Shown here piece after piece: positions 8,251-15,699 of a DNA stretch of 64,000 nt. The notes under the pieces were generated by a model. The model made no database searches. It was not told the DNA's origin and saw only the letters and a program-made list of their open reading frames with translations. Position 1 is the first letter of the stretch; the number at the start of each line of letters is the position of its first letter. The translations under genes were made by a program, and so were the position numbers. Source of the stretch: BRH-c25 sp012519325 (lineage in GTDB: Bacteria; Bacillota; Clostridia; Lutisporales; Lutisporaceae); contig JBMNHZ010000012.1 of NCBI GenBank assembly GCA_050950645.1, positions 19,941-83,940 on the forward strand, read 5' to 3'.

Positions 8251-9099
8251 ATGGCTTTAAAAATAGTAGTATGCATCAAGCCGGTTCCTGACCCGGATTA
8301 TTATGACAAAGTGAGCATAGATCCCGTAACCAAGAGAATAACCCGGGAGGGAATACCGACAATAATAAATCCCGTAGACAAGAACGGAATAGAAGCAGCC
8401 CTAAAGCTTAAAGCACAATACGGCGGCAAGGTGACGGTACTTACCATGGCCCCGCCCAACGCCACAGAGAACCTGAAGGAAGCATTGGCAATGGGAGCAG
8501 ACGAAGCAGTGTTGCTGTCGGACAGAGCCTTCGGAGGGGCCGATACCCTGGCCACCTCCTACACCCTGGCAAAAGGGATAGAAAAACTGGAGGAATATGA
8601 CATAATATTCTGCGGCACAGAAAGCGCAGACGGAGCCACAGCGCAAGTATCCTCACAACTGGGAGAATGGCTTGGGATACCGCATCTATGGAATGTATAC
8701 AACATAGAAGCCCAAAGCGAAGAAAGCTTCAAAGTAAAGACCAAAGTAGAGAACGGCTTCATGGAATGGGAAATAAAGCTGCCCTGTCTGCTGGGGGTAG
8801 CAAGAGAACTGAACAAGCCCCGCTTCATATCGGCCATGGGAATCATAAAGGCCAAGAACAAGCCTGTAACAGTATGGGGAAAAGAAGACCTTGAAGCAGA
8901 AGAAGAAAGACTGGGACTTGGAGGCTCACCCACAAAAGCCGGAGCCATATTCACCCCCGACCTTAAGAGGAAGGGAGAAATGCTAACCGGCACAGCTGAA
9001 GAAATAGCGGAGACCATCATAGAAAAGCTGAGAGCAGCAGGAGTAAACATCCCGACAAAAGGAGAAGGATGCGTCATAGAAGGAGGTGCCCAAGGATGA
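8251..9099 (+). CDS. etfB: Electron transfer flavoprotein, beta subunit
   Basis: A 282-residue EtfB with the adenine-nucleotide-binding alpha/beta fold. The DRAFGGADTLATSYTLAK segment near residue 91 and the ESADGATAQ segment near 125 are typical. The DRAFxGADT form occurs in EtfB subunits of anaerobic, often electron-bifurcating, complexes, but the bifurcating state is an inference. Its TGA overlaps the ATG of etfA. It carries electrons to or from the adjacent acyl-CoA dehydrogenase. Confidence 0.9.
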   Translation: MALKIVVCIKPVPDPDYYDKVSIDPVTKRITREGIPTIINPVDKNGIEAALKLKAQYGGKVTVLTMAPPNATENLKEALAMGADEAVLLSDRAFGGADTLATSYTLAKGIEKLEEYDIIFCGTESADGATAQVSSQLGEWLGIPHLWNVYNIEAQSEESFKVKTKVENGFMEWEIKLPCLLGVARELNKPRFISAMGIIKAKNKPVTVWGKEDLEAEEERLGLGGSPTKAGAIFTPDLKRKGEMLTGTAEEIAETIIEKLRAAGVNIPTKGEGCVIEGGAQG

Positions 9100-10079
9100 A
9101 GAAAATATGGGTATTTGCCGAATATGTGAACTGCACCCTTGACAGAGTGGCCCTGGAGCTGTTGACAAAAGCAAAGGAGCTGGCAGCAGGGCTTAGCGGA
9201 GAAACGGAAGTGGCAGCGGTACTACTGGGCAGCAGGGCAAGAAGCGCGTGCAAAGTACTGGCTGAATACGGAGCAGAAAAAATATACCTGGCGGAATCGG
9301 AAGAACTGGGACTATATAACCCCATGCTGTATGCGCCAATAATCACGAATCTGGTAAAAAGAGAAGACCCGGACATATTCCTTTTCGGAGCCACAGCCAT
9401 AGGGTCGGAGCTGGGCCCAACAGTGGCAGCACAGCTGAAAACAGGAGTAGCAGCCCACTGTGTGGATCTAAGAATAAATGAAAAAGAGCAGCTGGTAGCA
9501 AATGTGCCGTCCTTTGGAGGAAAGATACTGGGAGAGATACTGTGTCCGGACACACGTCCCCAGATGGCCAGTGTGAAGCCCGGAATCTTCGTACAGGGAG
9601 AACCGGAAGAAAAGGAACCGAATATCATAGAAGAGGATGTCAGGGGAATAAAAACAGAAGGACTGCCCCTTAAGGCAATAACACTTGAGAAAAAAGAAAT
9701 AGGAGGAGTGCCGCTGGAGAAAGCAGAAATAGTGTTCTGCGGAGGCTACGGTCTGGGATGCAAAGAGAACTGGGAAAAGCTGGAGAAGCTGGCAACAATG
9801 CTGGGAGGAGCTGCAGCCTGCACCCGTCCTGTAGTTGACGAGGGTTGGGCCCCGGGAGAGCATGTAATGGTAGGCACCAGCGGAAAGTCAATCCGGCCGA
9901 AGGCATATGTAGGCTTCGGTATATCCGGTGCAACCCATCATATCTGTGGGATGAAGGATTCCGGATTGATAATCAGCATTAACAAGGATGATAAGGCGGC
10001 AGTGTTCGAGGTATCTGACGCAGGTGCTGCCGCAGACCTTAACAAGGTTCTGGATCAGTTGATAGCCAAACTCTCTTAA
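9096..10079 (+). CDS. etfA: Electron transfer flavoprotein, alpha subunit
   Basis: A 327-residue EtfA. The start is the ATG at 9096, overlapping the etfB stop as ATGA and preceded by GGAGGTG. The C-terminal FAD domain shows GTSGKSIRPKAYVGFGISG followed by ATHHICGMKDS and ISINKD, the classic ETF-alpha signature. It pairs with EtfB and ends the operon at a strong terminator. Confidence 0.92.
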   Translation: MKKIWVFAEYVNCTLDRVALELLTKAKELAAGLSGETEVAAVLLGSRARSACKVLAEYGAEKIYLAESEELGLYNPMLYAPIITNLVKREDPDIFLFGATAIGSELGPTVAAQLKTGVAAHCVDLRINEKEQLVANVPSFGGKILGEILCPDTRPQMASVKPGIFVQGEPEEKEPNIIEEDVRGIKTEGLPLKAITLEKKEIGGVPLEKAEIVFCGGYGLGCKENWEKLEKLATMLGGAAACTRPVVDEGWAPGEHVMVGTSGKSIRPKAYVGFGISGATHHICGMKDSGLIISINKDDKAAVFEVSDAGAAADLNKVLDQLIAKLS

Positions 10080-10089
10080 ATAGAGAGAT

Positions 10090-10121
10090 GCGGGGACGTT
10101 TTCATTGTCCCCGCGTTTTTT
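10090..10121 (+). terminator. Rho-independent terminator after etfA
   Basis: An 8-bp GC-rich stem (GCGGGGAC at 10090-10097 against 10107-10114) followed by GTTTTTT. It marks the end of the fermentation operon. Confidence 0.9.
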
Positions 10122-10169
10122 CATACAAACAAATCCGGACAACTTTAATGAAAGGTGGATGGAGTATTA

Positions 10170-10703
10170 GTGCTGAATACTGTTTATATTCTTCCTACAG
10201 GAGACGAAATTAGGGATGGTATAGTCCAGGATATTGACACACCTGAGATTATGGGTCAAATTGTTCGAGCTTACCCTAAGGCTGAGGTGACACGACTCTG
10301 CCCGCTTGCGGACGAAGAGGATATAATTCTTAATAAAATACGGGAAATCACGGTGCAAAGGGCTCCTGATTTGATTGTGCTCATTGGAGGAAGCGGAGGC
10401 GGCCATCGGTTTAGCGCTACTCTCGGTAAAGACTTTACCCACTCGGCGCTGGAGCGCTATCTGGACCAGAAATGCTCCCGGGAGATTTACGGCAAGAACG
10501 GGCATCTTTGGTGCAAGCTGGTTTGCGGCAAAAAGGATTCTACACTGATTGTCAATGTGCCAGGCCCATACCAGGAAGCGATGGCAGCTATGGAGGCATG
10601 TCTGAAGTCACTGGCAAAGGAGGAAGGCGTCGAAGAGATATGCAAAGCGATGGCAATAGCGGTTTATGCTCAGTATCCTGCCGGCGCTGTAAAATCATTA
10701 TGA
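10170..10703 (+). CDS. MoaB/Mog-like domain protein, function unknown
   Basis: A 177-residue single-domain protein that looks like the molybdopterin-binding MoaB/Mog fold: LPTGDEIRDGIVQD at the start, LIVLIGGSGGGHRF in the middle, and VNVPGPYQEA near the end. I chose the GTG at 10170, behind GGAG at 10161-10164; a GTG at 10155 is possible. Six of its eight Arg codons are CGN, unlike the AGA/AGG host style, so it may be acquired. It overlaps the next gene by four bases. Such free-standing domains also occur in proteins that do not handle molybdenum cofactor, so no function is assigned. Confidence 0.7.
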   Translation: MLNTVYILPTGDEIRDGIVQDIDTPEIMGQIVRAYPKAEVTRLCPLADEEDIILNKIREITVQRAPDLIVLIGGSGGGHRFSATLGKDFTHSALERYLDQKCSREIYGKNGHLWCKLVCGKKDSTLIVNVPGPYQEAMAAMEACLKSLAKEEGVEEICKAMAIAVYAQYPAGAVKSL

Positions 10704-11281
10704 ATCAGGCCTTTGAAAGCATTGCCGTCAAAGTGATTACAGAAGAAGGATTTCCTATGGCTGTTGGCGGTATTTGCCTGCCCGGCACCGGTACTTATTG
10801 GGAAGAACGTTTCCGTCAATTAGCATCACTTTGTATCTCCAACATGGATATTTTTAATATTGATTATGCTCTTGCCCGAGCAATACAAAATATTGCAGAC
10901 GAATCTTTGCTGATAGCGGGTTGTTCCCTGAAAGCAGGCATAGAGCTGGCTTATGGAGAAAGCACCGGCGGGGTATTAGGCTGTCCTCGTGAGACCATTT
11001 GTTCAGCCCCCGGCGCTTGTGAGCCATTGCCCAAAGGATTTTCAATGTATACGACAGCTGGGGGGCCGGGCCTCGCAGCTTTAGCGGATCAGGCAGAAAC
11101 AGAACGTGCGGCTGTGGCCGTCCGTGCACTTGAAGGTGCTATAACGGGCGAGAAAATTATGGATTGCATGCGCAATGCCGGAATCGATACCTATCTGTTG
11201 GTTTTTGATGGTACCGGCCTTGGTACTCATGGCTGCGTGGCTGCGACAAGCCCGGGAAAATCAACGGTTGTCTTTTTATAA
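10700..11281 (+). CDS. Unrecognised conserved-looking protein
   Basis: 193 residues, starting at an ATG coupled (ATGA) to the stop of the MoaB-like gene. I do not recognise the family. It is rich in Gly and Cys: CSLKAG, LGCPRETICSAPGACEP, YTTAGGPGLAA, and a C-terminal GTGLGTHGCVAATSPGKS. The six cysteines and Gly-rich loops suggest ligand or cofactor binding, with no predicted membrane segment. All seven Arg codons are CGN, a strong sign of foreign origin shared with its partner. A terminator follows at 11342. Confidence 0.65.
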   Translation: MNQAFESIAVKVITEEGFPMAVGGICLPGTGTYWEERFRQLASLCISNMDIFNIDYALARAIQNIADESLLIAGCSLKAGIELAYGESTGGVLGCPRETICSAPGACEPLPKGFSMYTTAGGPGLAALADQAETERAAVAVRALEGAITGEKIMDCMRNAGIDTYLLVFDGTGLGTHGCVAATSPGKSTVVFL

Positions 11282-11603
11282 TAAGATATCAATTAGGGTT
11301 TTTGCATACTACAAAACCCTATCCATATAATTCTAACAATGAAACCGGGATAAATATAACTACTATGTAATATATTAACCCGGTTTTTATAACGAGAAAA
11401 TGCAAACAGATATATTAAAGTTAGCACTAATTATCAGATTTAGTGCCATATTGCAGCTTTTTTGCCGGTTTTATATTGAGCCTGGGGGATTGTTAAAGAT
11501 GTGGTATGATATTTGCATTATTCAAATATTACGATAATTTTGTTGTTGATTCATATACTAAAGCTATTATTAGCAAATTGAAACAAATAAAGGAGATATT
11601 ATC
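11282..11603. other. Intergenic region, 322 bp
   Basis: It holds the terminator at 11342-11388 and an AT-rich stretch upstream of the next gene's AAGGAG. A TATGAT around 11507-11512 could be a -10 box, but I see no well-spaced -35. Nothing else is apparent. Confidence 0.5.
11342..11388 (+). terminator. Rho-independent terminator
   Basis: AAACCGGG at 11342-11349 pairs with CCCGGTTT at 11379-11386, with further AT pairs inside, then T residues. It ends the two-gene unit starting at 10170. Confidence 0.7.
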
Positions 11604-11978
11604 ATGAGGCTAATGCACACAAAATTACCTGATTTTTATGAAAAAGTGATTAATGCGGGAAAGAAGCTCCGTCCTGAAACAGAGGTGGAAATTCGCGGAT
11701 TGGAAAGCTTTAAAACTGGGAAATTGGCTTCTTTGCGTGTTGGCAGGGTGGAAAAAGAGATTGTGGAGATTACGGAAGACCCTAATGTGGATAAGGTAGA
11801 GGTAATTATTCTGCCTCGTAATCCGGAAACCAATCATACTGTGATTATTAAGGGAATCAGCAAGAAAGACGGCAAATGCAAAAAGGCTATTCTTGAAAGC
11901 ATGTATTTATCTTCTCCGGGAGAAGACTGTGAACTTTTTGATGTAGAAGAAATTGATGATAGAAGGCCTTTGTTATAA
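11604..11978 (+). CDS. Unrecognised 124-residue protein
   Basis: Starts at the ATG at 11604 behind AAGGAG. I do not recognise it. The protein is charged, soluble-looking and beta-strand-rich in its second half (EVIILPRNPETNHTVIIKG), without signal or membrane segment. It uses CGT/CGC Arg codons like its neighbours. Its last codons, Leu (TTA) and stop (TAA), are the first bases of the structured repeat at 11973, so its C-terminus may have been fixed by insertion of that repeat. It probably belongs functionally with the genes at 12125 and 13172. Confidence 0.65.
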   Translation: MRLMHTKLPDFYEKVINAGKKLRPETEVEIRGLESFKTGKLASLRVGRVEKEIVEITEDPNVDKVEVIILPRNPETNHTVIIKGISKKDGKCKKAILESMYLSSPGEDCELFDVEEIDDRRPLL

Positions 11979-12091
11979 CGAGGCGATAAGATGTCCTCCA
12001 CTAGATGGTGAGCATATCTTCCGCCTCGTTGAAACGCTCGGGCAGGTTTTTACAAGTGTGCAAAAACCATCATTGAAATCTTGTTATAACG
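11973..12091. repeat. Structured intergenic repeat, copy 1
   Basis: 119 bp, bounded by TTATAACG at both ends. The right 85 bases (12007-12091) match 58845-58929 at about 87%. Internal helices are AACGAGGCG (11977-11985) with CGCCTCGTT (12022-12030), and GGTTTTT with AAAAACC around 12045-12068. It sits between the 124-residue protein gene and the gene at 12125. It could be a MITE-like element or an RNA motif. Confidence 0.75.
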
Positions 12092-12124
12092 TATGCTGAG
12101 ATGTGAAGAAAGGAGAAAAACATT

Positions 12125-13154
12125 TTGAAATTAAGATATAAAGTAGTGCCAAAAGGAGCGGCAGACGGTGTTGTTCCGATTAATTTGGCTTTTGTAGATA
12201 AAAGAGATGTTGATGACGCAGGAATCTACCTATAAAGAAGCCTGCCAGTTAGTAGGAAATGATTTTAGAGATGATTGTGTTACAATTAATGTCATTGATC
12301 CTGATGCAGTGACAGTTACCAGTGACGGAATCATGACGGACGGTGCTGTGGTTGCTTTCGCTTGTGCCGACCATGGAATAATCAATAAGGATTTTGGTTT
12401 CATTAATGTTAGTGAAATTCCTTATTCGGAAACACTTATAGCTGAAGAACCCCATATGAAACAATGGAACAGTAAATACTACAGGGGCAGGCGCCTGCAC
12501 CGCGGTCCCAGCCCTGAAGACAGAAAGCCTTTGGAATCTCATAACGAACATATGACTATGACCGGCCGTATTACAAACAATAATACCGGTTCTGAAATGA
12601 TGAATACAGTGGATATGACTGAAATTCTCGCTCTGTTCATTGGTCAAATGGAAATCATGAGGGATGGGGATTTGCTAATAGGATTGGCGGGCCCTATGGT
12701 TTCTGTAGGTATAGGGATGGTTGTTCGTGAACGTCGCGGAAGAATATTTGGTTGGAACTATGGAGCAGGCAAGACTGCACATAACTCTGGTGTGTTTGCT
12801 AAGACTGTAAAAAGTGATTACCCTGTTATTGCTGCAGATAAAAAAGTTGTAGCCGAATACACATTGAGAGCTTTGGATATAGGGTTGATTCCAGGTCTGC
12901 ACCTTGGCTGCTCTCCTGTTGTAGTAAGTATTGCTAAAGCTTACGGAAAACCCATTGCCTTTGATAATATTGAAGAAAGTGCCTGGGTTGAGTTGGAAAG
13001 TGTTGGCATTACCCGTGAAGAGTTGGAAAAGCCATCCAAGCCTATGACCAGAGAAGAAGTTATAGCTCATGCGGATGAAATTCTTCCTGGTATAGAAAAT
13101 GGAATCAAATATAAAGCAACTGAAGTTGCTGAGACTCGTTACGTTGAATTATAG
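12125..13154 (+). pseudogene. Unrecognised 342-residue protein, one frameshift
   Basis: Starts at TTG 12125 behind AAAGGAG. One extra C near 12229 shifts the frame; without it the protein is about 342 residues and reads smoothly (AGIYYKEACQL). I do not recognise the family. Visible features are DGIMTDGAVVAFACADHGI near residue 70, a long Gly-rich segment LLIGLAGPMVSVGIGM with GRIFGWNYGAGKTAHNSG, and GLIPGLHLGCSPVVVSIAK. The His/Cys/Gly-rich central part suggests a metal or small-molecule site. The single lesion resembles base-calling errors elsewhere in the window, so the real gene may be intact. About 7 of 17 Arg codons are CGN. Confidence 0.6.
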
Positions 13155-13171
13155 AAATAAAGGAGTACTGC

Positions 13172-13558
13172 ATGGATCAAGAATATATTATAGCAAATGC
13201 GGACAAATCCGTATTAAAAATTTCCGGATTAAAAGTTAAGGGGTTAAATACCAAACAGCTGGAGCAAATATTAAAGGAAAAGCTGCATACGATGGTGCGT
13301 GTGATTGGGGTAACCGGCGAAAGCGTTGAAATGGATGTTTATGATATAGAACCGGAACAAATCATAAAAAATGCTGAAGGATTAATTAAGGCTGTTTCTT
13401 TAACAGAAGGAATTACGGCAACAGAAGTAACAAAGATTTCATGCAGTGAAAAAATTATAGAAGTAGACTTTAACCAGATTCCTGATCATCCCCTTTCCGG
13501 TTGTGCAAAGGAAAGGTGGATGATGCTTTCCAACCGGAAAGATTTTAATCATTCTTGA
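13172..13558 (+). CDS. Unrecognised 128-residue protein
   Basis: Starts at ATG 13172 after AAAGGAG, 17 bases downstream of the 342-residue gene, so it is almost certainly cotranscribed. It is soluble and alternates short strands and helices (LKISGLKVKGLNTKQLEQILKE, then a second strand-rich half), with Cys residues in ISCSEK and SGCAKERW. I do not recognise it. The partnership with the larger upstream protein suggests a subunit or assembly role; this is inference only. Confidence 0.62.
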   Translation: MDQEYIIANADKSVLKISGLKVKGLNTKQLEQILKEKLHTMVRVIGVTGESVEMDVYDIEPEQIIKNAEGLIKAVSLTEGITATEVTKISCSEKIIEVDFNQIPDHPLSGCAKERWMMLSNRKDFNHS

Positions 13559-13593
13559 ATTTCATGATAGTGCTCCCTGCACCCCCCTATTAT

Positions 13594-13629
13594 AAAAAGA
13601 TTGGTTACTGTTTGATGGCCAGTCTTTTT
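13594..13629 (+). terminator. Rho-independent terminator
   Basis: AAAAAGATTGG at 13594-13604 pairs with CCAGTCTTTTT at 13619-13629 (one G-T pair), and the stem ends in T residues. It ends the unknown-gene unit. Confidence 0.75.
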
Positions 13630-13732
13630 AGTTGCATTGCTTTTAAAACAGGGGTAGATTCTCCGGCTGCAAGGCAGGCATTGTAGTATAATTGATTTAT
13701 AAGCTAATAGGTTGAAGGAGTATAATAATATT

Positions 13733-14617
13733 ATGGAAAATAAAAAAGGCTTATGGTGTAATCCTTGGATAGTTGTTTTATTAGGAGTTGTCGGAATTTC
13801 CTTATCATCCATTTTTGCGAAATATTCCACAGCACCTTCTATTGTTCTGGCTTCTTACAGAATGTTTTTCAGTATAATATTGCTGGTGCCCGCTTTAATA
13901 AAGAACCACAGGCATGAAATTAAAAGGTTAAGGCTTTCATCAATACTTTTGTGCAGCTTAAGCGGTGTTTTTCTAGCTCTGCACTTTATTTTCTTTTTTG
14001 AATCAATAAAGTATGCAAGTATTGCTTCACTTACAGTATTAGTTAATATGGAAGTGATCATCGTAGCCATTATCATGTGGCTGTTTTGGAAAGAGAAGAT
14101 ATCCAGGCTTGGAGCCGCAGGAATTGTATTGGCTCTTCTTGGAAGTATAATAATTGCTTTTGCGGATACCAGTAAGGCAAATAACATGATATATGGTGAT
14201 TTTTTAGCAGTCATGGCAGCCCTTTTTTCATCCGGATATACAATAATTGGAAGACTGCAGAGAAGCAATGCTTCTGCAAATGTTTCCACAACCATGTATA
14301 CCTCTATTGTATATTTGGGAAGTTTTCTTACAATAGGGCTTATTATGGTATTTACCGGTACACCGATGCTGGGATATGGAATAAACAATATTGTTATTGG
14401 TCTGGCACTGTCAGTTTTTTGTACTATGCTGGGCCATAGCCTGTTAAGCTGGGGACTGAAATATATAAAGGCCTCTTATGTATCTGTCGCAAAATTGGGA
14501 GAACCGGTAATAGCCACAATTTTGGCTATAATTCTTTTCGGACAGGTTCCCGGAATACAGCAGGTAATCGGAGGGGTCGTAATAATTGGTGGAATTTATT
14601 TATGCATTTTTTCTTGA
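13733..14617 (+). CDS. EamA/DMT-family transporter
   Basis: A 294-residue integral membrane protein with about ten hydrophobic helices in two EamA repeats. Examples are PWIVVLLGVVGISLSSIFAKYSTAP at the start and VAKLGEPVIATILAIILFGQVPG near the end. The start is the ATG at 13733 after GAAGGAG. Drug/metabolite transporters of this type export amino acids or other small metabolites; the substrate is unknown. The 3' end overlaps by 18 bases the convergent EamA gene. Confidence 0.85.
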   Translation: MENKKGLWCNPWIVVLLGVVGISLSSIFAKYSTAPSIVLASYRMFFSIILLVPALIKNHRHEIKRLRLSSILLCSLSGVFLALHFIFFFESIKYASIASLTVLVNMEVIIVAIIMWLFWKEKISRLGAAGIVLALLGSIIIAFADTSKANNMIYGDFLAVMAALFSSGYTIIGRLQRSNASANVSTTMYTSIVYLGSFLTIGLIMVFTGTPMLGYGINNIVIGLALSVFCTMLGHSLLSWGLKYIKASYVSVAKLGEPVIATILAIILFGQVPGIQQVIGGVVIIGGIYLCIFS

Positions 14618-15469
14618 TATATTTTTCTTTAATGTTATTATCACACTTCTGCCGACAATAGCAGTCAATACAATGAAGCCTCCTGCAAAGGCCCATGGGC
14701 TGGGGGCCTCGCCTATAAACAGAAACACCCACACAGGATTCAATATTGGCTCCAAAACAGGTATTAATATTGCCTCAAGAGCTGAAACATGCTTGATTGC
14801 ATATGAATACAATATATAGGGGAATCCGATCTGGAATCCCAGAAGAAAAAGGATTATTATGCTTCTGGCATCGAGAACGGATCCGTAAAGGAAAGGCAGT
14901 CCTACAATTGCAGTAAGCAAGTTGCCCCAAAATACCAGTTCCAATGTTGAACCATCTTTTTGCTTTCTAAGCAGCATAACAGTAAAAGCGTAGAAGACAC
15001 CGCTTAACATTGCGTATATGTTGCCGGTCATGGCACCTGCCGATAAATCACCCATGAAAAACAGGAACATTCCTCCGACGGTCATAAGAGTGGCTATCCA
15101 GTCCAGCGCAGTTGTACGTTCATTTAAGAACCATGCACTAAGAAGCGCTACATAAATGGGAGCCGTATATTGCAGCATAATGGCATTAGCAGCTGTTGTA
15201 ATATGGTTTGCAGCAATATATAATACCATAGTGCCTGTGTAGGCAATGGCGCTGCCCAGCTTATATCTGTTGAATTTCAGGCTGGGTTTCTTAATAATAG
15301 CAAGCATAAGCAATGCAGCTATAAGGCTTCTTGAACCGGCTGCTGCCAGCGGATTCAATGGCAGGGATTTAAGCATCAAACCTCCGGTACTCCAAAGCAC
15401 TGCCGCTATTGCCATAAGAATGATAGACCGGGTTCTATCATTCTTTAATTTAGCCACAAAAAAATTCAT
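14600..15469 (-). CDS. EamA/DMT-family transporter
   Basis: A 289-residue, ten-helix transporter of the same superfamily as its convergent neighbour, but clearly divergent in sequence. It begins MNFFVAKLKNDRTRSIILMAIAAV and keeps the family's second-repeat pattern SALEAILIPVLEPILNPVWVF. It is transcribed alone, away from the double-cubane gene cluster. The 18-bp tail-to-tail overlap with the upstream transporter gene leaves no room for a shared terminator. Confidence 0.85.
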   Translation of the reverse strand: MNFFVAKLKNDRTRSIILMAIAAVLWSTGGLMLKSLPLNPLAAAGSRSLIAALLMLAIIKKPSLKFNRYKLGSAIAYTGTMVLYIAANHITTAANAIMLQYTAPIYVALLSAWFLNERTTALDWIATLMTVGGMFLFFMGDLSAGAMTGNIYAMLSGVFYAFTVMLLRKQKDGSTLELVFWGNLLTAIVGLPFLYGSVLDARSIIILFLLGFQIGFPYILYSYAIKHVSALEAILIPVLEPILNPVWVFLFIGEAPSPWAFAGGFIVLTAIVGRSVIITLKKNISRKNA

Positions 15470-15639
15470 AATACATAAGTCCCTTCTGTACCGATTATAT
15501 AGATTCTAACAGAATTTAAGATGCAATTCAATGAAATTAGAGAAGGGTCATTGATATCTTAAATACAGGCATGCTGAAGGATAGATAAAAACAATTATTA
15601 AAATTGCTTCCGGCAATATAAAATATAACTATGATAAAC

Positions 15640-15675
15640 AGGCACTATAGATAATGCACATATGCTATAGTGCCT
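15640..15675. promoter_or_regulatory. Palindrome upstream of the double-cubane gene
   Basis: AGGCACTATAG at 15640-15650 is perfectly inverted at 15665-15675, with a 14-base loop and no T-run. It lies 24 bases before the start codon of the reductase gene, in the leader. It could be an operator or a leader hairpin. Confidence 0.5.
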
Positions 15676-15699
15676 CAATTATGCTAAGGGGGTAAAAAA

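Noticed and set aside
8559..9077. Minus-strand frame opposite etfB
   Set aside because: An antisense shadow in GC-richer DNA; its composition is Ser/Pro/Phe-rich without motifs.
11973..12091. Interpretation of the repeat as a known riboswitch
   Set aside because: The conserved cores of the cobalamin, glycine, TPP, SAM, lysine, purine and FMN classes were not found, and the second copy sits inside an operon.
10155..13558. Assignment of the unknown island to glycine or proline reductase
   Set aside because: Gly/Cys-rich segments are suggestive, but I see no in-frame TGA selenocysteine codon and no motif I can securely tie to those complexes.
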